Shown here piece after piece: positions 1 to 13,600 of a stretch of 64,000 bases of DNA. Under the pieces are notes generated by a model. That model was not told the DNA's origin, made no database searches, and saw only the letters and a list, made by a program, of their open reading frames with translations. The position numbers and the translations under genes are program-made. This DNA comes from Adiantum capillus-veneris. Lineage: Eukaryota; Streptophyta; Polypodiopsida; Polypodiales; Pteridaceae. The stretch is taken from the NCBI GenBank assembly GCA_014529385.2, contig CM043968.1, positions 31,135,513 to 31,199,512 of the forward strand. The letters are read 5' to 3'. Numbering within the stretch: the stretch's first letter is position 1; every line of letters begins with the position of its first letter.

Positions 1-1
1 A

Positions 2-133
2 GAGGGCCATGCTAGAGTGAAGAGGTCAATTCCACAAGGCAACGAAAGTGGCGCACAGAGAGATACAGATAGTGTGACTTATGAGGATGTGTCTTTGGCA
101 AGAGGATCATTCCTTGTACAGCAAGCCATGCGG
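2..133 (+). CDS. TPR gene, first visible exon
   Basis: It is open in frame from base 2 (first whole codon) to 133 and ends ...FLVQQAMR at a CGG|GTAACA donor, phase 0. It is rich in polar residues with no motif. It joins in frame to AFQAQNVESASS of the next exon. No initiator can be assigned because the frame is open at the window edge. Confidence 0.7.
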
Positions 134-742
134 GTAACATATGAATACATTTCTCATTTTGGATATTCTTATATTCTTTCTGGTTTATGATTGTCCATTG
201 ATCTTAGCACCTTTGACATTGTATTGCTGGTTTATAGGCTGTTTATAACTTTTTAGATGAATGATATTTTCAGGCATTTCAAGCTCAGAATGTGGAAAGT
301 GCAAGTTCAAGATTGAACCTTTGTAAAGCTGACATCAAGGAAGAACTTGAAAGACATGGACCTACTCCTGAAGTTTGCTCACAGTTGGGAGCTGTACTTG
401 GTATGCTTGGCGATTGCAGGTATACATCTATTGATTTTAGCTGTAATTCAGAATTTTTTGTTTTCCTCTTTGCTATGGAAGAATTTCTAGCTGAGACGAA
501 AACGGTCGTTTACCTTGCTATTTGATTCAAGAAAAATAGGTACACTCCGTCCGAATAGTGTTAAAAATCATCTTTGTAAGTTCACAAAGAGATCCCTCTC
601 CTCAGTACTTTTGGTCCTGTCATAGGCTTCCTAATGTGTGCTGTCGGGCAGCCCTATGTACAAGGCAGACAATGCATATGCAGGTTTTCCCCCTTTGTAT
701 GGCTTGTGCAAATTGATTTCTATGCAAGTGTTGCAAGTCTTG

Positions 743-829
<87 letters not shown>

Positions 830-3800
830 GGTCTCTCACTGTTTTTAGGGTTTCGCCACTTTTTCTTTGCTGAGAGAATGGAGAAACGAAGTTGAAGAGT
901 GGAGAAAGGAGAGGGGCACTATTCTTCAAAGATGGACCGAAGAAAGAGATGACGTGTAGGAGGATCGCTTCGCTCGAGGAGAAAGTGGTCATCCAAGATT
1001 CCATCATCCGAAATCTACAAGCAAAAAGTGGGCAGCTCAAAGAAGGCGAAATTCAGCCATCCATGATGGAAGAATTGAATACCATGAGAGAAGAAATATG
1101 GGTTATCAAGGAAGGTGAGGAGAAGAAGTCATGGGTTGCGGTCATCTCCGCAGCACAAAAGAAAGTAGAGGAGGCCGAAAAATGGATTGATTGAGGTTGC
1201 CAAGAAAGGGAAAGGTAAGGAAGCTCCTTGTACACCCACTCTTATTAACATGACCCTCGAAGAGGAACAAAGGAGGAGGATGCGAGCTCTACATGTGAGG
1301 GTAATCGGCCTCAAGGACATAAACAATGTGGAAAAAGAGGTCACAAGCCTCACATCCATGATGGGGGTGGACAAGCCTGCACACACAAAGGCATGGAGAG
1401 TGGGCAAGAAGAGTGATGGCTTGAGAGAATCTTCAAAAGGGAGAGCTCTCATACTGCGCTTCCCCTCCTTGGAAGAGAAGAAGGAATTCTTGAGAAAGAG
1501 GCCTACTCTCAAGAAGCAACCGGTTTCACATGCTTTCCACATAGACACGGGGCCAGTACAGTGGACTATATTATGGCATAGTCTAGCTTTATTTCTTGTA
1601 TTCAGGATTTCATAGTGGGAGCCAGATGAGTGGACGTAGCAGTGGATCATGCACTTTTAACATTTTCTGTTTCATTTCAGTATAGTACATCCCAGACATC
1701 AGGAGGTAGGTTACATACTCGTTATACATTTACACCAGAGACCGACTCAGTTTATACAGAGGAGATCTATAGCCGTCTATGCACAGGTGGTCCTGGCCTC
1801 TCAGTGGAGGAGTGTACCACTTTACTGACTGAGACACTGCATGGTGCAGCATCAGAGGTATACCCACACACTCAGCCGGGTTGGAGGTGATATTCTAGGA
1901 GCATGCCCCAAAATAGTTGGTATGATGAGGAGTGCAGAGAGATGAGAGCCCAACTTCAGAGGAATCTTCTTATAGGAGTCATCACCTACAGACAATCTCA
2001 GATTACTTCCCGACGCCTTGTGTGACAGAAGAAACGAGCTTTCTTGGCCTAGATGGAGCGAGACTTGTATCAGTTGTTCTTGAGTAGAGACTCAAAGAGA
2101 GGCATGGCGATCCTTTCATGAGCACTCCCCTCCCCCATTGATTACTTCTCCTGATGTGTGGGGCCAGTATGCCTCATCGTTATATACGGTTCCTGGACAA
2201 GACCCCCTTCCAGATCCTAAGAGCCATGCCCACCTACCAGCACCTTCTTTACCACTGAGATTGTAAAGAGAGCCATTGATAGGATGAGGACCAGCAGGGC
2301 ATATGATTAATGATGGTCTAGCAGCAAAGCACTTTACACATGCTAGAGATATGTTGGTAGAGGTTCTTGTAGTGTTGTTCAATCGTGCTATGTGTGAGGG
2401 GTTACCTGAGACTTGGAGATTGTCTACAATTGTGCCTATCTTCAAAGCAGGTGATCCTACAGAGCCTGGGAATTACCGCACTACTATGGTTGGGCAAACA
2501 TTGGCACGGTTGTATACATCCATTCTTGAGCAGCAGTTGAGTAATTGGGCAGAGGGTGAGGGTGTACGAAGGGCCAGGCCGGTTTCAAGAGGGGTTTCTC
2601 CACTCTTGATCATATTCTGACACTTAGAGCCATCATTGAGGAGGGCATGTCACATGGGAGACGGATTTATTGTAGCTTTGTGGATTTTTGCAAAGCATTT
2701 GACATGGTACCGAGAGCTCGATTGATGTTCAGATTGCAGGAGATGGGGGTGCCCATAGTGTTGATTTGGGGGATTATGGCTCTATACAGATCAGTGATGG
2801 GACATGTACGCGCTTCGGAGGGGATATCTGATTTAGTTCACTCCACCATTGGGGTGAAACAGGGTTGCCATTGTCTCCTACTCTATTTGGTATGTATGTT
2901 GATGAGGTGTCTGATTACATTGACAGAGAGGGTGATAGAGGTGCCCAGCTGGCAGGGACGTGGATCCCATTGTTGTTATATGCTGATGATATTGTGTTGA
3001 TCTCTGACTCACCAGAGGGTATGCAATGACAGTTGGATGCATTACAGAAATTTGCAGAGGATAGTGGATTGTCTGTAAACCTTGGTAAAACCAAGGTTAT
3101 GGTGTTTAACACCACACCACAGTGGATCAGGAGATCAACACCGACTTTCACGTATGATCAAGAGATTGTAGAGTATACAGATGCATACACTGACCTTGGG
3201 GTTGTCTTCACTGGGCCGAGGTTTTCTTTGGGGAGAGCAGCAGAGAGTAGACTGACTAGAGCTTTTGCGGCCTTGGGAGGCTTGGAGAGGATGTGTTCGC
3301 AGGTTCAGTTCCAGGAACCTCGGACAAGATTATGGCTCTTTGATACCTTAGTAGCCTCAGCTATGTTGTATGAGGTGCAGACATGGGGGACCTTTTGTAG
3401 GCCAGGATGGTTGGAGACGTACGGAGAGGCCCTTGGTATCTATGATCTCTCGATTGAGCAGAGCCAAGGCCTCTGTACCCCAGGCTATCATTCGAGCAGA
3501 GCTAGTTGCCCCTCCTATGGAGATTGAGGCGCTTACCAAATCAGTCTCCTTTGTGCACAGCTTGTGGGATACTACTAGAGACAGATATGCTAGAGTGGCC
3601 CTTGAGTCTTCCAGACAGTTAGCTCTTCAAGGGGACACTTTATACTCGTATGCACAAATGACATCATGGTTTCACGACGCATGGTTTCACCATGGATAGG
3701 CTGCCCCCTTTCTAGTACTCTCTTCAGGCACCCTCGATGTCTCTTACACGGGTGGAGATTACCAGACTCATTCGTCAGGATCTGATCCAGCTGGATGCCA

Positions 3801-4598
3801 GGAGGACATGGATAGAGCCGCCATAGGAGTTGGGGTGAAGATGGATTTCTATAGATCTTCTCCACCTCACTGGAGATCGGTTTGTGATTCGACCCAGCTA
3901 CATGGACACACACATGTCTCATGGTTTGCGGTGTGCCTTTGGTCAGATACGCACATCCTCACATCAGCTGGAGATTGAGATTGGTAGATTTAGAGGGATC
4001 AGCAGATAGCAGGATATGCCGCTTATGCCAGTTAGAGCCAGAGAGACAGAGCTACATTACATGTCATTGCACAGTGTACTATGAGATACAGGGTCGTTTC
4101 CATTGCTTATTCAGGGAGGGTTTCGGTCCTTTCTCTAGTGTCATTAGTTATGAGGATCATATATGTCTTGGGCTATATCTACTTGAGTTACACAGAGACA
4201 CTTTATTGGGGAGAGAGAGAGAGAGAGAGAGAGAGATAGTCCCAGAGACAGATTACAGATTTCTTTTCACTAGATATGGGCCAGCCAGAGGAGCAGCCAT
4301 CATTGCAGAGCTCGGCCCACACTCATTCGACCACTACCGACACTCTCATCGACCAAGCACTGGAGCTACGGAGATCTAGACGGCCACGATTCAAGAGAGG
4401 GGCCACACAGCATTAACGGAGACTACAATAGAGGATTCGAGCCGTACTCTCTTGATATCCAGAGTGCAGATGAGGATGGATTCTAGTAGTAGTACTAGTT
4501 CTTTTGTACCTAGACATGGTATTAGATTCACCATTTTGTAACACATTGGTCTCATAGGTCATTTTGGCCGTTTGAAGACGTTAATATAACATTTCATT

Positions 4599-4659
<61 letters not shown>

Positions 4660-7600
4660 TTCAAGACTACACGCACACACATTGCCCTATGTGGGCACAC
4701 ATACATACACACTAGAACACATACATTCACATACATTCTACACGCGTGCACATACCACACACACTTTCATGGCACTGGGGGGCATTTGAGCCCTCCCACT
4801 CTCCTCAAGCACTTGGGAAACACCCGAGGGCTGTCAAAGTGGACGTTGAGAGCAAACAATTAGGGAGAGAATACACTCGAGAAAGAGAGAAAGTTGCTCA
4901 TAATCTACCAACACGGCAACGAATTAGATTAACATACAATGGGGGTTGAGGTGCCTTTATATTAGCTACTTGGGCGGGGGGGGGGTCTACTTAAGGACCC
5001 CCAAGTAGTACCTAAAGACAAAGAACTAATGGGACCACATTGGGCATTCACTTGATATGCATAAACTTTAACATCCTCCCCTGGAGCTCATAGTGGACAT
5101 AGGTAGGAAGACCAAGTTGATGAAGAAGCTACCAAGCACACTCGGTACTACGTCTACTACTAGATTCACATGGGATTTGCAACCACCTACTTGTCACCTG
5201 AAAGAATGCCGTTTTGAACACCGGTTGCCTCATAGAAGGTTGAATTATAAACCACACTATGTTCAAAAATTGCCATTCACGAACTGTGAACACATCACGT
5301 CCAAGATTTTACAAGATTATGAACTTTGGAACACACCCTGTCCATAATCCAGCCAACAACAATATATTGTCTGCAGCACATCCATAGTGTTTTGTATACA
5401 TTGTGTTGGTTCCTTGCTAAATGCAATGTGCCTTGAACACCGACACAAGGGTCCAAATCAAGTATTGGAAGCTACTTTTTCCCCTTTCTGCCGCTCATGT
5501 GCCTCTCTTTGGCTGAAGCATGTTATAGCAACCGCTACTGGGTTAGAAAGTTGGAATGAAGGGCATTGTGGCTGTTGCCACGTGCGCCATGTTGCTCTCT
5601 TGGGTGGAATTACTAGCTCTGCCGTCCTTGTCAAGCTTGCCTTTGCCTTCGTCCTTTCTTGAACCTCGAACCTTGCCCTTGGAGACCAAGGCAACTTCCT
5701 TCTCAGTAAGAAAGTAGCTGGGATCATCGAAATCCAGCTTTTTATTCGTGATTTACAAGCACAGTTCCGTGGCTGCCATCTCGTTCTCCTCTAGCAATTT
5801 CGTAAGTACTGAGGTTGCTAATTCAGTACTAGTCGATCCCAATCCAAAATCATGTTTGAACTTGGTTCACGGTGGTTGCTAGAGGCCACTTGTTGCGGTA
5901 GACAACCCTCTGGCAATGCTGGAGACTAGCTTTCACCTAGTGTCTCAAAACGCCAACAAAACAGACCGCTTGAAACAGGCTCGTTGCAATAGAGAATACT
6001 CTTGCACTGTGGAGACTTGCTGTTGCCTAGCGCCTCAAAACGCCAACAAAACAAACCGTTTGAAACAGGCTTGGACACCCAAGCGAGAAATGAATAGCAA
6101 TACAAATGTCCAAAGTTGCCACATCATAACAATTTGTGACATACCCCCCCTTGAAAGAAGATTATTCGCCCTCCATTACGTCTGCAAAACAACAAAGGAC
6201 AGAAACTAGCTCAATAGACATTGACTCTATGCACACATGCACCAGACACTTGCACAAAGACATGGGTCATTGAACAGTCAACATCACGTTGACATCATTA
6301 TCCCCGTCGAGATATTGGATATGAATCATGATCATTATAACTTATTTAGCAATCACATCTAGACCATGCTTATCTTTTCACGGATGCTGTCACAAAGTGA
6401 TGACGTGGCTACCCGGTCTGTAGAAACCCTAACCCTAACCCTAAAAACCTGAAACCCTAATTCTGCCCTAACCCTAACCAGCTGATTGGCTGGCGGTGAC
6501 AGCCTGCTTACGTGGCAAGTCGTACACCCTGCTGACAAGGCAGCCCGCTTTTTGCGGTGCAGATTGTGGAGGCAGCGCTGGCAGCTTTTGGGTGACGCTT
6601 TTTGGCTACGTCTTGGCAGAAAGAGAGAGAATTAGCTTGTGACTTGCTTTATTTTAACCTTAAGCAAGAGAAAGAGGAAAAAAGGGCTTTTGCTTTATTT
6701 TTGAAAGCTTTTAGAGGTAGTTTTTATGGCAGCTTTTTAAAGAAGCTTTTGGGACACTGCTTTTGGCATCCCTTGTACTCTTTAAATAAGTGGGTAGGCC
6801 TCTCACAACTCAGAGCATCTGGACGCAGAGTCTGAGTGTGAGCACCTGCCCGCACTCTTGTACTTTGAACTCATATTAATACAAAAAGAAATACCGAAAG
6901 GGGCGCCAGTCTTTGGGGCCAATATCTCTAGGCACGGAACTCCGTCGAGCCAGTGTTGAATCAATTGTGTACTGTGAACTGTTTTGAAGTGGTTATTTGG
7001 TGCTGTCGCGGTGAATTCTTGACTTGGAGTGTCCAAGTCTGTTACATTGGTATCAGAGCACGGCGGATTTCTCTTCTACGGGAAATCCGATCCCAATTTT
7101 TTTTTCCGCGGCACCTATGGCTTTAGGCAAGGATCAGTCGACTCCCTCTGCATCCGGAGATGCGGCAAGGGATCACAACGAAGATTTCGGCAAGGAGTAT
7201 GGCCCGCGTCGGCCTACTCAGGCGGAGCGTGGAGAGATGGAGCGTCGTCAATTGATCGGCGATGCAACAAAGATGATGCTCAATTTTGCAAAGGACCCAA
7301 AATTTGCAAAATATATGAGCAAGACTTCTTTTCAGGAAGTGCATGCGCAGTGGCAGAAAACCACACCACCACCCCCAAAACCCGCTCTCAAGAAACCTTC
7401 TGCTCACAAGAAGTATTCAGAGAAGGAATTAGAAGAGGTGGTTGATGCATGGCTTGCTCAACTTTTTGACGTGCAAAACAAAGCTAAAAAGCACGGCAAA
7501 AAGCAGAAGAAAGGCATTGACTTCCCGGGTTATTTGGGTCATCAGTGGACATTTGAAAAGGCAAAGAAATAGAAGAAGCGTGTTCGATTTGAAGAAGTAC

Positions 7601-10600
7601 CCAGTTCTTCTTCTTCTTCTTCTGACAGTTCTTCTAGCTCATCTGACTCGAGCGAAGAAGACCGCAAAGGCAAAAAGCGCAGCAAGAAACAACGCTTCCG
7701 AAAGGGCAAGAAAAAGGCAAAGAAGTCTAAATCTCGCCCAATGAGTGACAGTTCTACAGAGAACTCGTCTACAGACAGTTCAGACTTTGACGACAACAAC
7801 TTTTATGCAAAGAAGAAGAATTTTTATAAAGACAACCAATATGACTTTCTGGAAGATAAAAGCAAGAAGGTCCGAGAGTTTAAGGAAGGTGGACAGTTAA
7901 GTAAATTTGACACATTTTCGGGATATAGAGATGCTTCGAAGGCTTTGTCTTTTGTACAGTAGTTTGACATCGCTTTCGCGGGAGGACGCTACCCAGAGCA
8001 CTCTAAGATTCGGAGAGCTGCCTCTTTCTTTAAAGGGAATGCTCGAACTTGGTGGTCCACGCTTCTTTTAAACAAAACTGCGCCAGTTAAATGGCTGAAA
8101 TTTAAGAAGCTTTTTATTTCTTCTTGGCTGACTCAAGAGTATGAACAAGATATAGGGGCTGCTTGGAACCATCTTCGGATGACCAAGAAAGATACAGTGG
8201 ACGCTTATTGTTGCGAGAGATTCTGGAGCTCTTTTCTACCCGCCTCTTCATTCAAGAAGATCTCGTTCAGAGAACAGATTGAGCGGTTTACCTTGGGTCT
8301 ACCTACAGAGATCCGAGATCACTGCTTGGAACAAAAGTCAACTTCTATTCAGGAGTTGTTGACTCATGCAAAAAGGGGTTTTGCCATTCACTCTGGCAGT
8401 CTGACCTAGCCCACCAATGAGGTCATGACACAAAGAGCCGTACAGACTTCTACAAATGAAAGTAGAAAGAGAAAGAGCAACTCAAAAAAGAAAGATGCAC
8501 GACCCAAGCTTACTCCTCAGGAGCGGGCCCGCTTCATTAGGGAGGGGAAGTGCTTTGGATGCGGGGAAACATGACATATCTCCGCGAATTGCCCTAAAAA
8601 GGCACAGAACGAACCGAATGACAAAGACGACGAAAGGCCTGAGAGTTCAAGGCAGCTGAGGAACGTGGAAGAAAAGGCAAGATGAAAACAGGACTGATTC
8701 CAGATTGTGTGGGTACCGATCACAGCACGGTGGTCGAGAGTACAGAACTTTGCTGAGCTTGGGGCAAAGTGAAAGACCAAGAGGCCCTGATCTTCTTTGA
8801 TGGAGGAGCCAAGGCCAACTTCATTTCACCGGAATTGGTGGCGCGGCTCGAGATCACTCTCGATCGGATGGGACCACTTGTGGAGGCTGTTCTAGCGGCA
8901 CCCGGTTGGGATGACGAGACTACAGAACTTTGCCGAGCTTGGGGCAAAGTGAAAGACCAAGAGGCCCTGATCTTCTTTGATGGAGGAGCCAAGGAAAACT
9001 TCATTTTACCGGAATTGGCGGCGCGGCTTGAGATCACTCCCGATTGGATGGGACCACTTGCGGAGGTAGTTCTAGCGGCACCCGGCAATGATGTAGCCAT
9101 TACACCTGTCATTGGCAAACTTCGGTTACATTGTGAGGGATATTAGGGGCATGAGGACTTTTACATAATGCCTTTGGAAGGTTGTGATGTTCTCTTGGGA
9201 ATTCCCTGGTACCACAAGAACAACGCCGTGGTCGACTATCGGGCAAGGAAAGCAACATTGACTACAAAGAAGGGCAGAACCATTGTACTTGATATTAAAC
9301 TGAAGGGCGAGTCTGTCCCTATTGTATCGGCTTCGGCCATTTCAAAATTAATAAAATCCAATTTGTTTGTTTACTCGATCTTTATGGAAGAGTTGAGTGA
9401 TGAAGATAGGACAAATATGTCTGAACTTGATAAAGAACGCCAAGATCTTCTCCACTCATGCCGATTGCTTCTCAGAGGGCCTGCTAGGCGAGTTACCACT
9501 TGCTCGTCCTGAAGATCATACCATTGATGTGATTCTTGGAGGCACACCACCGAACCGGCCACCTTACCGTGTGAGTCGAGCACAGAATGAAGAGATTATG
9601 AACCAAGTGAAAGACCTCTTGGAAAAGGGTCTTGTCCAGCCTAGTACTTCACCGTATTGCTCTCCAATGTTGTTGGTTTTGAAGAAAGACGGATCTTGGA
9701 GAATGTGCATCGATTATAGAGCTCTCAACAAAATTACCATCAAGAATAGATTTTCGATTCTTAGGATCGATGATATACTCGACAGATTACAGGGATCCTC
9801 GTGCTTTAGAAGAATTGATTTGAAGAGTGGATATCATCAGATCAAAATCGCGCCGGGAGATTTCTACAAGACAGCATTTCGGACGATTTTGGGTTATGGT
9901 GATGCCTTTTGGCTTAACCAATGCTCCTGCGACATTTAACCGGATGATGGACAGGATTTTTCGAGAGTACAAGCTATTTGTTGGCACTTTCTTTGACGAT
10001 ATCATTGTTTTCTTCAAGAATGAGGCAGAACATAGAGATTGTCTACTGTAGGTTTTTCAGGCATTACGAGAGCACAAGTTAGTGATATATGCAAAGAAAA
10101 GTGAAATTTTCCTACCAGAGATACACTTTTTGGGACACATTGTGTCAGCACAGCAGGAGTGCAAATGGATCCGACCAAGATAGAGACTATCCGTGATTGG
10201 CCCGATTTGAAGAATGTCCATGAAGTTAGAAGCTTTTGGGATTGTGTTCGTACTACAGGCGGTTCATTCGAAAGTTTGCAGAGGTTGCTTCCCTTTTGCA
10301 TATCTTGACACAGAAAGGAGTCCCTTTCTCGTGGGGACCCACAGAGGTGACTGGCTTTCAGACATTGAAAGAGAAATTGACGACGGGACCAGTTTTGACT
10401 TTGCCAGACTTGCAGAAGTCATTTGAAGTATATTGTGATGCTTGTGGTCGTAGTCTGGGTGCGGTCTTAATGCAAGAAGGCCATGTCCTTGCTTACAAGA
10501 GCCGATTGTTCTCAAGGCCGGAAATGACAGCACAGATTTATGAGAAAGAGCTTTTGGCGGTTATCCATGCTCTTGCTCAGTGGCGGCATTACCTACTCGG

Positions 10601-13600
10601 AGCAGATTTTACTGCCTTTACAGACCATCAGAGTTTGCGCTACTTCTTGTCACAGAAGCAGCTATCGAAAAAGCAGATGCGGTGGGCGAACATCTTGTCA
10701 CAGTTTCACTTTCAGATTGTCCATGTTCAGGGACAGAAGAATGTGGTGGCAAATGCTTTGTCTCGGAAGCCGTTGGTTCTGGCTATTTCCACGATACATC
10801 ATAGGAGCTTCAAGGATATGGTCGACTAGTATGCCACAGATATATATTTTGCAGATGTTTTCACACGGATACAGGATGGGGAGACAGTAGCGGGATATTC
10901 CATTCGAGATGGCTACTTGATGAGAAAAACCATGTTGTGCGTTACACAGCCGTTGAGGGAAAAGGTTATGATCGAATGCCACTGTCCACCTTTTACGGGT
11001 CATCGCGGCATTGCTATCACCATGAAAGGGGTAGAGAGATACTTCTATTGGCCGAGACTCAAGAAGTATGTGAAAGAGTTTGTGCGTAGTTGCTTGGTAT
11101 GCCAGAAGGTCAAGTTTGACAGGCATAAAGTACAGGGATTGTTACAGCCTTATCCCATACCCACCCGCCCTTGGTCATTTTTTATCTCCCGAGAACACAG
11201 TGTGGTCACGATGGTATCTGGACTGTTATTGATAGATTTATCAAGCAAGCTCATTTCATTCGAGTGAAGAAAACAATCAAGCCGGATCACTTAGCGAGAT
11301 TGTTTGTGGCCTAGATCTTCAGACTACATAGCATGCCTGAGACGATTGTCTCCGACAAGGACCCCAGATTTGCGAGTTTGTTTTGGAAGGCAATTTGAGA
11401 GAACATTGGCACGCGGTTGCAGTTCTCGTCATCGTTCCACCCGCAGACTGACAGGCAATCTGAGATTGCCAATTCAATGGTTTTAGATTTATTGAAGTCT
11501 TATATCTCAGATCAGAAGACTCAATGGGAAAAGTATCTACCTTTGGTGGAATTTGCCTACAATAACACGATACACTCTTCGACGGGGAAAGGTGCCATTT
11601 GAGATTGTTGAAAGTGCTACGAAGGTTCCACCCTTCCTAAGCACGAAAGATAAGATTTTTGAAGCGGATGCGTATACGTGCGACTTAGACACGGCTTTTG
11701 CCAAGGTCCGCGAGGCTTTGCAAAAATCTCAAGAACGACAGAAAAAGGCAGCGGATCGCCATTGTCGCGATTTGAAATTGAAGGAGGATGATTGGGTGCT
11801 CTTATGTTTTGAGAAGGCACGCCTGAGAAAGAAAAAGGGAAAGGAGAGCCTTTTTCCAAAGCTTAGTATGAGATACTACGGACCTTTCTAGATCTCTGAA
11901 AAGATCAATGATATCTCCTTCCGACTGAAACCGCCTGACACTTGGAGGATTCACAATGCATTTCATGTGAGTCTCTTGAAACCTTTTAAAGGTGACGTGC
12001 TTGACGATGGGGAGCCCGATGAGCAACCCAAAGTGGAAGAAAACGAGGAGATCCTTGTTCTTGAACAGATTTTGGCACAAAAGGACACAAAGAATAAAGG
12101 TGAAGTCCGAAGGCGGTTCTTGTTTAAATTCAAGAACTATCCTGCATTGGATGCGAAGTGGATGGAGGAGGAGGACCTAGCAACTACTCCTCAGATTGTG
12201 AAACTTTACCTCGAAGCTTTTGCTTTAGCATAGCCTATTCCAAATGGAACCCAGAATTCAGCTTGGCTGGAGATATGGTGCAGTGGGATGCACAAGAGGG
12301 GAGTTACTCCGCTCCTTTGTCAACAGATGCCTTGATTTTTGTATACTAGAGTCACTGATGTCTCTTTGAGCTTTAGGGATACTAAGAGCTGACAGTATTC
12401 TGTTGTATGACTTTATGAAATGGAATTCCGGAATATGAAACTGATTTGTTCTCGACTTGTTTTTAAGTGCAGGAACTGACAGACGAAATGACTAGCATTT
12501 TGATCTAATTGATCTTGAATAGACATGGTTGCAATAGGGCTTAGTCAATCGGGCATCGATGAGATCCCGACTGGATCTAGATGCGATTGCTAGCTACATT
12601 GCCGATAAATCACGGTCTAAGATCCGAATGAATGTTGATTGTCATGTGATATCCTGTGATGTCGAGTGCTGTCATGTGACGTTGTGTGAAGTGACTGTCG
12701 ATTGGTACATGTGCTAGATGTGTGTTCCTAGTATGTAGTTACTAACAGTCAGTGTCTGCTAAGACGGTTTATGGCCTCTGTCTGTTTTGCAGGCGTAATC
12801 GAGGGCGATTACAATGCTTTCAAGAGGGGGATACGTCACAAAGTGATGACGTGGCTGCCCACTTTGCAGAAACCCTCACCCTAACCCTAACCCTAAAAAC
12901 CTTGACCCTAACCCTAAAAACCTGAAACCCTAATTTTGCCCTAACCCTAACCTACTGATTGGCTGGCGGTGACAGCCTGCTTACATGGCAAGTCGTACAG
13001 CCTACTAACGTGGCAGCTCGCGTTTTGCGGTGCAGATAGCGGACGCAGCGCTGGTAGCTTTTGGGCGACGCTTTTTGGCTACGCCTTGGCAAAAAGAGAG
13101 AGAATTAGCTTTTGACTTGCTTTAGTTTAACCTTAAGCAAGAGAAAGAGGGAAAAAGGGCCTTTGCTTTATTTTTGAAAGCTTTTAGAGGTAGTTTTTAT
13201 GGGAGTTTTTTAAAGAAGCTTTTGGGGCTTGTGGGTAGGCCTCTCACAACTGAGAGCCGCAGAGTCTGAGTGTGAGCGCCGGCCCGCACTCTTGTACTTT
13301 GAACTCAGATTAATACAAAAAGAATTTATGAAAGGGGTGCCAGTCTTTGGGGCCAATATCTCTAGGCACGGAACTCCGCCGGGCCAGTGTTGAATCAATT
13401 GTGAACTGTGAACTGTTTTGAAGTGGTTATTTGGTGCTGTCGCGGTAGATTCTTGACTTGGAGTGTCCAAGTCTGTTAAAGATGCCTTGATTCACTAAAT
13501 CTTGTTACTATGAAATTCCCATCACCCATCAGGTCAACCAGATAAAATGCTGCAATCGTTTCATCTCTTCGACACATACTCATACAGCATATGTAAAAAG

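Larger units (their letters stand above)
830..4656 (+). mobile_element. LINE-A, degenerate CT-tailed non-LTR retrotransposon
   Basis: Pieces of both ORFs lie in order on the plus strand: coiled-coil ORF1, the C-terminal part of an endonuclease, reverse transcriptase, and a C-terminal zinc-knuckle domain. The same proteins are recognisable in LINE-B and LINE-C. Many stops and frameshifts make it dead. The 3' end reads GGTCTCATAGGTCATTTTGG and then ATTTCATTTCAT followed by (CT)n, the same end as the other copies. The 5' limit is uncertain and is set next to the 746-827 microsatellite. Confidence 0.85.
6388..13480 (+). mobile_element. Chromodomain Ty3/gypsy LTR retrotransposon (chromovirus), complete but dead
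   Basis: Two LTRs of about 650 bp flank a Met-tRNA primer site, gag, protease, reverse transcriptase, RNase H, integrase and a C-terminal chromodomain, in the gypsy order. The 5-bp target duplication GATGC is exact at 6383-6387 and 13481-13485. It sits in the sense direction inside the intron. Stops and frameshifts run throughout gag and pol. LTR divergence, including indels, shows an old insertion. Confidence 0.93.

Noticed and set aside
631-1040. ORFs on both strands rich in Ser-Leu, Thr-His, Arg-Glu or Val-Cys
   Set aside because: They are translations of the TC/AC microsatellite and have no domain.
6424-6478. True interstitial telomere
   Set aside because: The CCCTAA units are few, imperfect and lie at the same place in both LTRs, so they belong to the retrotransposon.
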